From NCBI RefSeq assembly GCF_003046475.1, contig NZ_PZZZ01000002.1, forward strand, positions 1-64,000: a stretch of DNA of 64,000 nt, written 5' to 3'. The notes under the pieces are model-generated. The model did not search any database and was not told the DNA's origin. It saw only the letters and a list, made by a program, of their open reading frames with translations. Origin of the DNA: Mycoplana dimorpha. Its GTDB lineage: Bacteria > Pseudomonadota > Alphaproteobacteria > Rhizobiales > Rhizobiaceae. This document shows, one piece after another, positions 1 through 7,917 of this stretch. Positions within the stretch are counted from its first letter, which is position 1. The number at the start of each line of letters is the position of its first letter. The translations under genes and the position numbers were made by a program.

Positions 1-82
1 GTTGATAGGCCGGGTGTGGAAGCGCAGCAATGTGTGAAGCTTACCGGTACTAATCGCTCGATCGGCTTGATCGTTCTCATTG
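1..82 (+). rRNA. rrl: 23S ribosomal RNA, 3' end (partial)
   Basis: The window opens inside the 3' terminal part of 23S rRNA. The stretch around positions 1-70 (GTGTGAAGCTTACCGGTACT at 34-53, then the ATCGCTCGATCGGCTTGATC segment) is the conserved alphaproteobacterial 23S 3' end. The 5' part lies left of the window. The exact 3' boundary is estimated; the mature end normally pairs with the unseen 5' end. Confidence 0.93.
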
Positions 83-299
83 TTCATGCTCATCGCATGA
101 ACAATGAACACTCTTTGTCCTGACGCGCTGAAGCGCTCCGGACGGGCCGCGCCACGAGGCGCGACGGCCGCTGGCCTTGCGAAGCGATGCTTCGACGAGT
201 GCCCAGGGTGCCGCCCGAGGAAAGAGTTCATTGAAAGACGTGTTCAAAGACAAAAGAGGCTCCGCCTCGCCAGCTTCTCACATCAATTTGCCCTTAGCC

Positions 300-417
300 G
301 ACCTGGTGGTCATGGCGGGGTGGCTGCACCCGTTCCCATTCCGAACACGGCCGTGAAACGCCCCAGCGCCAATGGTACTTCGTCTCAAGACGCGGGAGAG
401 TAGGTCGCTGCCAGGTC
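300..417 (+). rRNA. rrf: 5S ribosomal RNA
   Basis: Complete 5S rRNA of about 118 nt. It begins GACCTGGTGGTCATGGCGGG and closes with the complementary GCTGCCAGGTC, giving the terminal helix I. The internal CCCGTTCCCATTCCGAACAC block is the universal loop B/C region. It lies about 220 nt after the 23S end and about 105 nt before an initiator tRNA, the usual rhizobial operon order. Ends are judged from the terminal stem. Confidence 0.96.
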
Positions 418-523
418 TGCTAAAGGCAAATCGATGAACCAATCTTCTCGATCACCGACCGGTCCAGCCGGCACTTGAAAGGGCCGCGCACGCGGCCCAT
501 ATGCGTTGAAGCGCAAAGAATAA

Positions 524-600
<77 letters not shown>

Positions 601-629
601 GAACCACCATCCAAACCGCCTCTCAAAAG

Positions 630-660
630 CTCCTCCGCATAAGCGCCGAGGAGTTTTTTT
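630..660 (+). terminator. Rho-independent terminator of the rRNA/tRNA operon
   Basis: Inverted repeat CTCCTC (630-635) with GAGGAG (648-653), loop of 12 nt, followed by a run of seven T (654-660). It lies 30 nt after the tRNA CCA end, on the transcribed strand, so it most likely ends the rrn operon. Confidence 0.75.
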
Positions 661-894
661 GCGTTTAAGCGCCAAGTCTGGCGCAGCGGCAGCTCGCGGC
701 TGCCGCCCCGCCAGGCGAGTGTCCAGGTCATGGAAAAGTCAGGTGAGTTCGTCCGGGAGGTTTTACAAACTCGAGGCGGCGCTCGCCGGCCGATGCACGG
801 CCGCCGTTTATTGGCCGTTTGATCAGCTCACGATCCTCGGGGCTGAGGAAGACCGGAATGGCCCACTCGCTGTCGCTGGCGTCAGCATCGCCGC

Positions 895-1608
895 CTACAG
901 CGACAGGCGCCGGACGCGTCGGTAGCACTCGCAGCTTCTGCTCTCCAGAGCGTCGCGATTGAGTACCGCCAGCGAGCCGCGCCAATAGACGAGAATGCCG
1001 TCGTCCTGCAGTCGCGAACACACTTCGTTCACGGTGGCCCGCCGCAAGCCAAGCACCTCGGACAGCGCCTGCTGCGTGATCTGGAACGCATCGCCCGTCA
1101 CCCGGTCAAGGGCGTGCAGCAGCCACCTGGCAATGCGCTGCTCGGCGACATGCAGGCTGTTGCATGCCACCGCCTCCATGGTCTGGGTAATGAGCAGCTT
1201 CGCGTAGCGGAGAATGGTTTCGCCCACGCAGGGGAACCGTTCGAGCGCCGCATCGAGGTCGGGGATGGGCATCAATGACGCATAGCCCGAAACCCGCACG
1301 ATCGAGCGGCTGATGGCATTGCCGCCGCCCATCAGGAGCACGAACCCCAAAAAACCCTCAAGCCCGATCGAGGTTTTCTCGACGCCTCTGCCGTCCTGCA
1401 TGACCGCCATCAGCGAAAGCACGCCCTCGTGGGGAAAGACGGCATGCGTGAAGGGCGCGCCATCCTCATAGATCATCTCACCGGCATGAATTTCCCGCGT
1501 GCTCGAGCGTTCCATCACGAACGTCTGCGCATCGGGGGGTAGCGCACGGATGATCCGGTTTCTGATTTCGAAGCTCCGAGAGATGTCGCGTCCTTTCCAA
1601 GCCAGCAA
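895..1608 (-). CDS. Crp/Fnr-family transcriptional regulator
   Basis: A 237-aa protein with an N-terminal cyclic-nucleotide-binding-type beta-roll (about residues 20-130) and a C-terminal winged helix-turn-helix (about 150-225; the recognition part near 176-206 includes SEVLGLRRATVNEV). It lacks the cysteine cluster of Fnr, so it is more like the Crp-type regulators of unknown ligand that are numerous in rhizobia. The longest frame begins with a TTG codon and has no clear Shine-Dalgarno; the only in-frame ATG (1512) would remove part of the conserved N-terminus, so the start is uncertain. It is alone on its strand, divergent from the Ldh-family gene. Target genes cannot be told from the sequence. 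Confidence 0.88.
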   Translation of the reverse strand: MLAWKGRDISRSFEIRNRIIRALPPDAQTFVMERSSTREIHAGEMIYEDGAPFTHAVFPHEGVLSLMAVMQDGRGVEKTSIGLEGFLGFVLLMGGGNAISRSIVRVSGYASLMPIPDLDAALERFPCVGETILRYAKLLITQTMEAVACNSLHVAEQRIARWLLHALDRVTGDAFQITQQALSEVLGLRRATVNEVCSRLQDDGILVYWRGSLAVLNRDALESRSCECYRRVRRLSL

Positions 1609-1610
1609 AC

Positions 1611-1637
1611 ATGACGATCGTCAAATATGACGATCGT
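1611..1637. promoter_or_regulatory. Tandem ATGACGATCGT repeat upstream of the Crp-type regulator
   Basis: The 11-mer ATGACGATCGT occurs at 1611-1621 and again at 1627-1637, a 16-bp period. Its core ACGATCGT is self-complementary. It sits directly upstream of the regulator start on the minus strand. Inferred to be a promoter-proximal binding site, perhaps for autoregulation; not a known Crp box. Confidence 0.35.
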
Positions 1638-1884
1638 ATCGGAACCAAAAAGTATAATGAACGGTCCGCGGCCGGGCAGACACCTTCTCCCCAGGAAAAG
1701 GCGGCAAGGAACAAGCATCGGGCCAGATCGATGCGGGTATCCGGGGATCCGGTTTTTCGGGGCCGCCTTCGCGTCGGCTCCTCTCCGCTACCATTACGGT
1801 ATTCGAGGGTTCGCTTTACCGAAAAATGCTCAGCCTCCGCGTGCCGAGAGCCTGTGGCGTTGGCTTGCATTGTCAACGCTGCTG

Positions 1885-1904
1885 TGTATACCTGATGTAT
1901 ACAT
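1885..1904. promoter_or_regulatory. Candidate operator with two GTATAC half-elements
   Basis: TGTATAC occurs at 1885-1891 and 1896-1902, exactly 11 bp apart, the second embedded in the palindrome ATGTATACAT (1895-1904). It lies about 50 bp upstream of the Ldh-family start. GntR-family regulators often bind short palindromes of this kind, so a regulated promoter is plausible. No cognate regulator sits next to it other than the divergent Crp-type gene. Confidence 0.4.
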
Positions 1905-1951
1905 CACTAATGAGTTAGGTGCATCGAGCCGAAATATCACCTTTGAGGAGC

Positions 1952-2989
1952 ATGGGATTGAGCTTGCAAGACGGACACGACGAGATTGTTCTGGCGGTTG
2001 AGGCGGTGTCTGAACTGGCGATGCGGGTGCTGACGCGGAATGGTCTGTCGAGCGCGCAGGCAGAGCCGCTGGCTCGCGCAATGGCGGCGGCCGAGCGCGA
2101 CGATTGCAGATCCCATGGCCTTCAAAGGCTGCTGGGCTGCCTGGACACGATGGCCCATCCACGCTTCAACAGGAACGCGGATCCACGGCCGCAGGAGGTC
2201 TCGGCCGCGGCCACCAGGATCGATGCCGATTTTGGCTATTCGCTGCTCGCATTCGAGCGCGGACTGCCGCTGCTGGTGCAGAAGGCACAGGCCCTCGGCG
2301 TGTCGGTTCTGGCGATCAACAACTGCTTTCACTCCACCGCGCTGTGGCCGGAAGTCGAAGCCATCACCGCCCATGGCCTGGCGGCGCTTGTCATGAACCC
2401 GAGCCACAGCTGGGTTGCGCCCGCCGGCGGCTCCAAGCCGGTGCTGGGAACCAACCCGATTGCGTTCGGCTGGCCTCGCCAAGGGCATCCGCCCTACGTC
2501 TTTGACTTCGCCACAAGTGCGGCCGCACGCGCCGAGATCGCCCTCCACCGCAGGGACAACAAGACGATCCCGGTGGGGTGGGGCATCGATTCCGATGGCA
2601 ACCCAACCACCGATCCGCAGGCCGTCCTGTCCGGGGCGATGCTGACGTTCGGCGGGCATAAGGGGTCGGCGCTCGCCACCATGGTCGAACTGCTGGCGGG
2701 GCCGCTGATCGGGGACATGACGAGCATGCAGTCGATGGACTTCGATGCCGGGGCGAAAGCCGCCCCGTGCCACGGAGAGCTTGTCATCGCCTTCAACCCG
2801 GCTCTGCTGGGCCGCGACAGCATCGAGCGCAACGATCAGGCGGCCGAGGCGCTCTTTGGCGCAATTGCCGGTCAGGGAGCAAGGCTGCCGTCGGAGCGGC
2901 GCTACCGGGCACGGCTGCGAAGCGATGCCGAGGGTATCAGGGTTTCCCGTGCGCTTCACGACCGGATCCTCGCCCTCGCAGGCGGCTGA
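1952..2989 (+). CDS. Ldh-family NAD(P)H-dependent reductase, DpkA-like (ketimine/oxoacid reductase)
   Basis: About 345 aa, the usual length of the malate/L-lactate dehydrogenase (Ldh_2) fold, which is unrelated to classic lactate dehydrogenase. Visible family signatures are NNCFHSTALWPEVEA with the conserved histidine, GTNPIAFGWP, DFATSAAARAEIALH and GGHKGSALATMVELLAGPLI. The last two, together with the NNCxH motif, are as I remember them in the delta1-piperideine-2-carboxylate / delta1-pyrroline-2-carboxylate reductases (lysine, D-amino acid or hydroxyproline breakdown), so I favour a ketimine or 2-oxoacid reductase over lactate dehydrogenase. Start: GAGGAG at 1945-1950 precedes ATG 1952 by one base, so TTG 1958 (spacing 7) is an equally likely start; a GTG at 1919 also opens the frame. 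A possible operator lies upstream. Substrate unproven. Confidence 0.8.
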   Translation: MGLSLQDGHDEIVLAVEAVSELAMRVLTRNGLSSAQAEPLARAMAAAERDDCRSHGLQRLLGCLDTMAHPRFNRNADPRPQEVSAAATRIDADFGYSLLAFERGLPLLVQKAQALGVSVLAINNCFHSTALWPEVEAITAHGLAALVMNPSHSWVAPAGGSKPVLGTNPIAFGWPRQGHPPYVFDFATSAAARAEIALHRRDNKTIPVGWGIDSDGNPTTDPQAVLSGAMLTFGGHKGSALATMVELLAGPLIGDMTSMQSMDFDAGAKAAPCHGELVIAFNPALLGRDSIERNDQAAEALFGAIAGQGARLPSERRYRARLRSDAEGIRVSRALHDRILALAGG

Positions 2990-3264
2990 GGACCCGCGGG
3001 TTCCGATTGCGCCTCGGAGATCTCCAGATGGCCGAATTGCGCCGCGTTTCCGGCATGTTTTCACGCGGCTGAACCCTCCGGGTGGCCGCATAGCCGGTTG
3101 CGGCGATCCGTCGATCCCGTCATGATCCCGCAGCGACCGCGGCAATTATTGTGATCCGGCCAGACATCTTCGCTCTTGCAGTGAAGGTGCAACGGATGCA
3201 ACCTGTCCCGCACAAGGATCCCAGCCATCCGGCCCGATGACCGTGGCAAGGAGGGACATCGATC

Positions 3265-4686
3265 GTGTTCGGACTGACCGCGCTTGAACTGGCCCGTATC
3301 CAGTTCGGTTTCACCGTTTCCTTCCACATCATTTTTCCAGCCATCACCATCGGGCTCGGCAGCTACCTGGCCGTGCTCGAGGGGCTTTGGCTATGGACGA
3401 AGCAAACCGTCTACAAGGACCTGTATTTTTTCTGGGTGAAGGTATTCGCCGTCAATTTCGCCATGGGTGTCGTCTCGGGGCTCGTGATGGCCTATCAGTT
3501 CGGCACGAACTGGAGCTACTACTCGGCCTTTGCCGGCAGCATCACCGGTCCGCTGCTTGCCTATGAGGTGCTGACGGCCTTCTTCCTCGAAGCCGGCTTC
3601 CTTGGCGTCATGCTGTTCGGCTGGAACAGGGTGGGTCCCGGTCTGCATTTCCTCTCGACCCTCATGGTGGCGCTGGGCACGCTCATCTCCGCCACCTGGA
3701 TCCTTGCCTCCAACAGCTGGATGCAGACGCCGCAGGGATTTGAGGTCGTCGACGGGGTGGTGGTGCCGGTGAACTGGTTCTCGGTGATCTTCAATCCTTC
3801 CTTCCCCTATCGCCTCGTCCATATGACGCTCGCCGCCTATCTCACCACCGCGCTGTTGGTCAGTGCCTCCGCAGCCTGGCATCTTCTGCGCGGCGACGAC
3901 AACGACCGCCTCCGCACCATGCTGTCGATGGCGATGTGGATGATCCTCGCCGTCGCGCCGATCCAGATTTTCGTCGGCGACCTGCATGGCCTGAACACGC
4001 TCAAGTACCAGCCCGCGAAAATTGCGGCGATCGAAGCACACTGGGAAAACAAGCCGGGCCAGGGCGTGCCGCTCGTCCTGTTCGGATGGCCGGACATGGC
4101 GGCCGAGGCGACGCATTACGCCGTCGAGATACCCAATCTCGGCAGCTTTATCCTGACGCGCGAGTGGAACGGCCAGTTCCCCGCGCTGAAGGAGTTCGCC
4201 CCCGAGGACCGGCCGAACTCCACCGTGGTGTTCTGGAGTTTCCGGGTGATGGTGGGGCTCGGCCTGTTGATGCTGCTTCTCGCCCTCTGGGCCCTGTGGC
4301 TGCGCTGGAGAGGTCGCCTGTACGACACCCGGGCGTTCCTCCACCTGGCGACATGGATGGGACCCGCCGGGCTGGTCGCCATTCTCGCCGGCTGGTTCAC
4401 CACCGAGATCGGACGTCAGCCCTGGATCGTTTACGGCGCCATGCGGACGAAGGACGCCGTGTCCAATCATTCAACGCTGACGATGAGCATCACCCTCGGT
4501 GTGTTCGTGGTGGTCTATGTCTTCGTGTTCGGCATCGGCACCCGCTACATGCTGAAGCTGATCGGGAAGGGACCGGACAACAACGAGGAGGTTCCGCCCG
4601 AGAAGGACTCGCAGCCGCATCGCCGCCCGGCACGGCCGCTTTCAGCAGCACCCGACGATGTCGACGCGCAGCCATCGACCAGTTAA
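3265..4686 (+). CDS. cydA: Cytochrome bd-type ubiquinol oxidase subunit I (short Q-loop, cyanide-insensitive type)
   Basis: A 473-aa polytopic inner-membrane protein that oxidises ubiquinol and reduces oxygen to water without proton pumping. Conserved haem ligands are at the expected places: His21 (in FTVSFHIIF), Glu101 (in LLAYEVLTAF) and His186 (in RLVHMTLAAY). The GRQPW motif is at 383-387. The periplasmic quinol loop is short compared with the E. coli CydA of about 520 aa, which places it with the CIO/bd-type short-loop oxidases. Start GTG 3265 is preceded by AAGGAGGG. It forms an operon with cydB 18 nt downstream and a DUF2474 subunit. Such oxidases serve low-oxygen or inhibitor-stressed respiration. 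Confidence 0.95.
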   Translation: MFGLTALELARIQFGFTVSFHIIFPAITIGLGSYLAVLEGLWLWTKQTVYKDLYFFWVKVFAVNFAMGVVSGLVMAYQFGTNWSYYSAFAGSITGPLLAYEVLTAFFLEAGFLGVMLFGWNRVGPGLHFLSTLMVALGTLISATWILASNSWMQTPQGFEVVDGVVVPVNWFSVIFNPSFPYRLVHMTLAAYLTTALLVSASAAWHLLRGDDNDRLRTMLSMAMWMILAVAPIQIFVGDLHGLNTLKYQPAKIAAIEAHWENKPGQGVPLVLFGWPDMAAEATHYAVEIPNLGSFILTREWNGQFPALKEFAPEDRPNSTVVFWSFRVMVGLGLLMLLLALWALWLRWRGRLYDTRAFLHLATWMGPAGLVAILAGWFTTEIGRQPWIVYGAMRTKDAVSNHSTLTMSITLGVFVVVYVFVFGIGTRYMLKLIGKGPDNNEEVPPEKDSQPHRRPARPLSAAPDDVDAQPSTS

Positions 4687-4704
4687 CCAGGAGAGACCGG
4701 AGCA

Positions 4705-5712
4705 ATGGGCATCGATCTTCCCGTCGTCTGGGCCGTCATCATTGCCTTCGGGCTGATGATGTATGTGGTGATGGACGGTTTCGACCTCGGCATTGGAATC
4801 CTGTTCCCCTTCATTCGCGATCGGGCGGATCGCGACGTCATGGTCAATACCGTGGCGCCGGTGTGGGATGGCAACGAAACCTGGCTGGTTCTCGGCGGCG
4901 CCGCCCTGATGGCGGCTTTCCCGCTGGCCTACTCGGTCGTCCTCAGCGCGCTCTATCTGCCGCTTGTGTTGATGCTGCTCGGTCTGATCTGGCGGGGCGT
5001 CGCGTTCGAATTCCGCTTCAAGGCCGACGAACATCACAAGTCGTTCTGGGACAAGGCGTTCATGGGGGGCTCCTATGTCGCGACCTTCTTCCAGGGCGTC
5101 GCACTGGGAGCCTTCCTCAGTGGCTTTCCGACCGACGGGCCGACCTATCTTGGCGGAGCGCTCGACTGGATCACGCCGTTCAGCCTGTTCACCGGCGTCG
5201 GCCTGCTCGTTGCCTATGCGCTGCTCGGCTCGACCTGGCTGATCATCAAGACCGAAGGTGACCTTCGCGCCCGGATGGTGGCGCTGGCGCGGCCGATCAC
5301 CCTTGTGCTTCTCGCCGTCATCGGGGTGGTCAGTCTCTGGACGCCGTTCGAACATCCGGCGATCGCCGCACGCTGGTTCACCTTCCCCAATATCCTGTTC
5401 TTCTCGCCGGTTCCGATCCTGGTCCTGCTGACGGCCTGGGCAATCTTGCAGACCCTCGAGCGCGATCCGCATGCGGCTCCGTTCCTGCTTGCCCTGTTTC
5501 TGCTGTTTCTCGGCTATAGCGGCCTGGGCATCAGTCTTTGGCCCTACATCATCCCTCCGGACGTTACGATCCGCGCAGCAGCGGCTCCGCCCCAGAGCAT
5601 GGGGTTCACCCTGGTCGGAGCGCTGTTCATCATCCCGATTATCCTCGGCTACACCGCCTGGTCCTATTACGTCTTCCGCGGCAAGGTGAAGGCCGGCGAA
5701 GGCTACCATTGA
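4705..5712 (+). CDS. cydB: Cytochrome bd-type ubiquinol oxidase subunit II
   Basis: A 335-aa multi-helix membrane protein, the structural partner of CydA. The family-typical N-terminus is seen as VVMDGFDLGIGILFPF (about residues 22-37), followed by the conserved WDGNETWLVLGG segment near 53-64. AGGAG at about 4691 precedes ATG 4705. It is 18 nt after cydA and 11 nt before the small DUF2474 gene, so the three are clearly co-transcribed. Length matches CIO-type subunit II proteins. Confidence 0.95.
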   Translation: MGIDLPVVWAVIIAFGLMMYVVMDGFDLGIGILFPFIRDRADRDVMVNTVAPVWDGNETWLVLGGAALMAAFPLAYSVVLSALYLPLVLMLLGLIWRGVAFEFRFKADEHHKSFWDKAFMGGSYVATFFQGVALGAFLSGFPTDGPTYLGGALDWITPFSLFTGVGLLVAYALLGSTWLIIKTEGDLRARMVALARPITLVLLAVIGVVSLWTPFEHPAIAARWFTFPNILFFSPVPILVLLTAWAILQTLERDPHAAPFLLALFLLFLGYSGLGISLWPYIIPPDVTIRAAAAPPQSMGFTLVGALFIIPIILGYTAWSYYVFRGKVKAGEGYH

Positions 5713-5723
5713 GAGATGCACCG

Positions 5724-5864
5724 ATGGACCACCACCAAACGCCAGGATCCTGGCCGAAGCGGCTCGGCTGGCTTGTGTTGATCTGGGCTGCAAGCGTGCT
5801 CGCGCTCGGTGCGGTCGCGCTGGCCTTCCGCCTGATCATGAACATGGCGGGCCTCACCGCCTGA
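5724..5864 (+). CDS. DUF2474 small membrane subunit of the bd-type oxidase
   Basis: A 46-aa protein: a short basic N-terminus (PGSWPKRLGW), one transmembrane helix (LVLIWAASVLALGAVALAF) and a short tail. The arrangement Trp-Pro-(basic)-x-x-Trp ... Ile-Trp ... Arg-Leu-Ile-Met fits the DUF2474 family, which sits directly after cydB in cyanide-insensitive bd operons and plays the part that CydX plays in the E. coli enzyme. Start ATG 5724 is 11 nt after the cydB stop, with GAGAGATG just ahead as a weak ribosome site. Confidence 0.8.
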   Translation: MDHHQTPGSWPKRLGWLVLIWAASVLALGAVALAFRLIMNMAGLTA

Positions 5865-5914
5865 CCATCCGGATGGCTCTGCAACGAGGCTTGCGGCATA
5901 CGCAGATTGGAGCC

Positions 5915-7465
5915 CTAGAGGAGCCATTCGATCGGAAGCAAGCCGAGGATCCGAAGGAGCAGGCGCGACATGAAATTCGTGCCCGGCTCTGTCTGGTGGA
6001 AAATCCGCACGCCGTCGGTTCCGATTTCCGCCCATGCGATTGCAGCGTCTCCGGTCAGTTCGGGAACATAACTGACCTGATGGAATCGCTCCGAAAAGTA
6101 GGTGGAAAGATCCTTGGCCATGCGCGGACTGTCGATCAGGACACCCATTTCGGTATTGAGAAACACGGAGCGAGGATCGAAATTGAACGAGCCGATGAAA
6201 ATCCGCTTCTCGTCGACGGCAAGGGTCTTGGAGTGGAGACTGGCGCGCGAGGATCCTGCACGGCCTTCCATGTGGGGCTCGTCCCGTGCCGAATACTCCG
6301 GCTTGAGCTCGTAAAGTGCCACCCCCGACCGCAAGAGCTGCGGCCGATACTTCGCATAGGCGCTGTGCACGACGACGACGTCGGTCGCCGCTTGCGAATT
6401 GGTGAGTATCCTCACCCGAATGCCACTACGCGCCAACGCTGCGAGCATGTCAGAGAAAGCCCTGCCGGGAATGAAATAGGCGGAAACGAGATCCACCGAC
6501 TGCGAAGGCTTCGAGAGCAGTGCCATCAGTTGCGGGAAAAGCAGGTCTTTGTGCTCGGCTTCGCCCATTCCCTTGGCCGGGTCATCGCTTATCACGACAA
6601 CCTCGGTCCACTCGAAGCTCAGCGTGCCCGCGACGATCTGCCTGACGAGGTTCGAGCTCCGCAACCGTTCGAAATAGAGCCGCCCATCCGTCGAGCTCGC
6701 GGCCTTGCTCGCATCGGACACCATCCGGTCGAGCGCGTTTTGATTCACTTGCCCAACAATGCGGGCAATGGGGTGAGAAGAGCGGCTCTGCCAGTAGCGA
6801 TCGAAGTCTGCGCCGATGTCGACGGCTGCCTTCCCTGTGACCATAACGTCCGTGTCGAGGAACTGCACGCCGCTTCCGAAGCCGAAGTAAACATCGCCGA
6901 TGTTGCGGCCCCCGAGGATGCTGACGGCGCCATCCGCGGTGAGCGACTTGTTGTGCATCCGCCTGTTCAGGCGGACGAAGTCGAAGGCATAGCCCAGTGG
7001 CTTCAATCTGCGGAAAATGAAGGGGTTGAACAGCCGAACCTCGACGTTGGGCAAGGCATCGAGTGCGGCGAGATCGTTGTCCAGTCCCCTGAGCCCGTTG
7101 TCGTCGAGCAGCAGGCGAATGCGGACGCCGCGTCCGGCTGCCTTGCGCAGTTCATCGAGCAGGATCAGCCCTGTCGTGTCGCGCGCCCAAATGTAGTACT
7201 GGACATCGAGGGCAACCTCGGCTTCTCGGATCAGCGCGATCCTCGCGGCAAGCGCATCCGGGCCGTCGAGCATGGATATCACGCCGCTGCCGCCGTTTTG
7301 CCGTGAAGGCGGCTCCAAGGCGAGCCGGCCGAGCACCGTTGAAGTCGATGCCTCGACAGCGCGGGTGATGGTCCGCCCCTCAAGCGATGGCGGCCTGAAT
7401 GCAAAATGCGCGGTGGCCAAAACCGCGATGACCAGGGCCACCGTCATCCCGATTCTTGTCAGCAC
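5915..7465 (-). CDS. Phospholipase D-family protein (cardiolipin synthase-like)
   Basis: A 516-aa protein with an N-terminal hydrophobic segment (about residues 7-22, TVALVIAVLATAHFAF) that may be a membrane anchor or signal. It carries two HKD motifs: His171-x-Lys173-x4-Asp178 (HNKSLTADG) and His411-x-Lys413-x4-Asp418 (HSKTLAVDE), each followed by the GGRN / GSFNFDPRS strand typical of PLD enzymes. Two HKD motifs in one chain make a complete active site for phosphodiester transfer. Likely roles are cardiolipin synthesis or phospholipid turnover at the membrane; substrate not determined. Start GTG 7465 follows a GGGGGAG box 10 nt upstream. It converges with the cyd operon, separated by 50 nt. 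Confidence 0.88.
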   Translation of the reverse strand: MLTRIGMTVALVIAVLATAHFAFRPPSLEGRTITRAVEASTSTVLGRLALEPPSRQNGGSGVISMLDGPDALAARIALIREAEVALDVQYYIWARDTTGLILLDELRKAAGRGVRIRLLLDDNGLRGLDNDLAALDALPNVEVRLFNPFIFRRLKPLGYAFDFVRLNRRMHNKSLTADGAVSILGGRNIGDVYFGFGSGVQFLDTDVMVTGKAAVDIGADFDRYWQSRSSHPIARIVGQVNQNALDRMVSDASKAASSTDGRLYFERLRSSNLVRQIVAGTLSFEWTEVVVISDDPAKGMGEAEHKDLLFPQLMALLSKPSQSVDLVSAYFIPGRAFSDMLAALARSGIRVRILTNSQAATDVVVVHSAYAKYRPQLLRSGVALYELKPEYSARDEPHMEGRAGSSRASLHSKTLAVDEKRIFIGSFNFDPRSVFLNTEMGVLIDSPRMAKDLSTYFSERFHQVSYVPELTGDAAIAWAEIGTDGVRIFHQTEPGTNFMSRLLLRILGLLPIEWLL

Positions 7466-7917
7466 ATTTCTCGCGCTCCCCCTCTGACCCCGGACCGGAA
7501 CAGCCTGAAGGGAGCCCGGTCTCGCGAAAAGAATATCGGAGGATACCGCACCGATAGCATTCGCGAAATGACAACGATCCGGCGCGATCAGGCTTCATCC
7601 GTCTCTCATGGACGCCCAAGCAATGCGGATCGACAGGCCAGTTCATAAATGACCGGTTCTGCGGCTGCCTTGCGCAGCGGTCGAGATCGCGGTGGCCGAG
7701 GAGCGCGGACCGGTCGGCAGGGAGGCCTACGGATCGTGCGGGTCACGTTCAAAGGGCCAATTCGCGGTTCAGTTCACGACGCCAAGGTTTTTGGGCCGTT
7801 GAGCAACGCAGTTCGGGCACCTCAGCGCGCGACGAAGGCCACGAATGCATTGGTTTATCAACTGGCCATGGGCGTCAATTCTCATTCCGGGCAATCGACG
7901 CCTTCCCGCCCCGGCGC
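7466..7917. other. Intergenic region, no gene seen
   Basis: About 450 bp between the start of the PLD-family gene and the 3' end of exoP, both on the minus strand. Open frames here have compositions unlike neighbouring genes and no ribosome site. The promoter of the PLD gene must lie in its left part. No repeat or strong hairpin noticed. Confidence 0.5.

Noticed and set aside
104-403. Open frame across the 23S-5S spacer and 5S rRNA
   Set aside because: It overlaps the 5S gene completely at its end and has no protein-like pattern.
1937-3145. 402-codon minus-strand open frame
   Set aside because: Antisense shadow of the Ldh-family gene; high-GC DNA gives long open frames opposite real genes.
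5865-5876. CCATCCGGATGG palindrome after the cyd operon as a terminator
   Set aside because: A 12-bp palindrome without a loop or T-run cannot form a useful hairpin.
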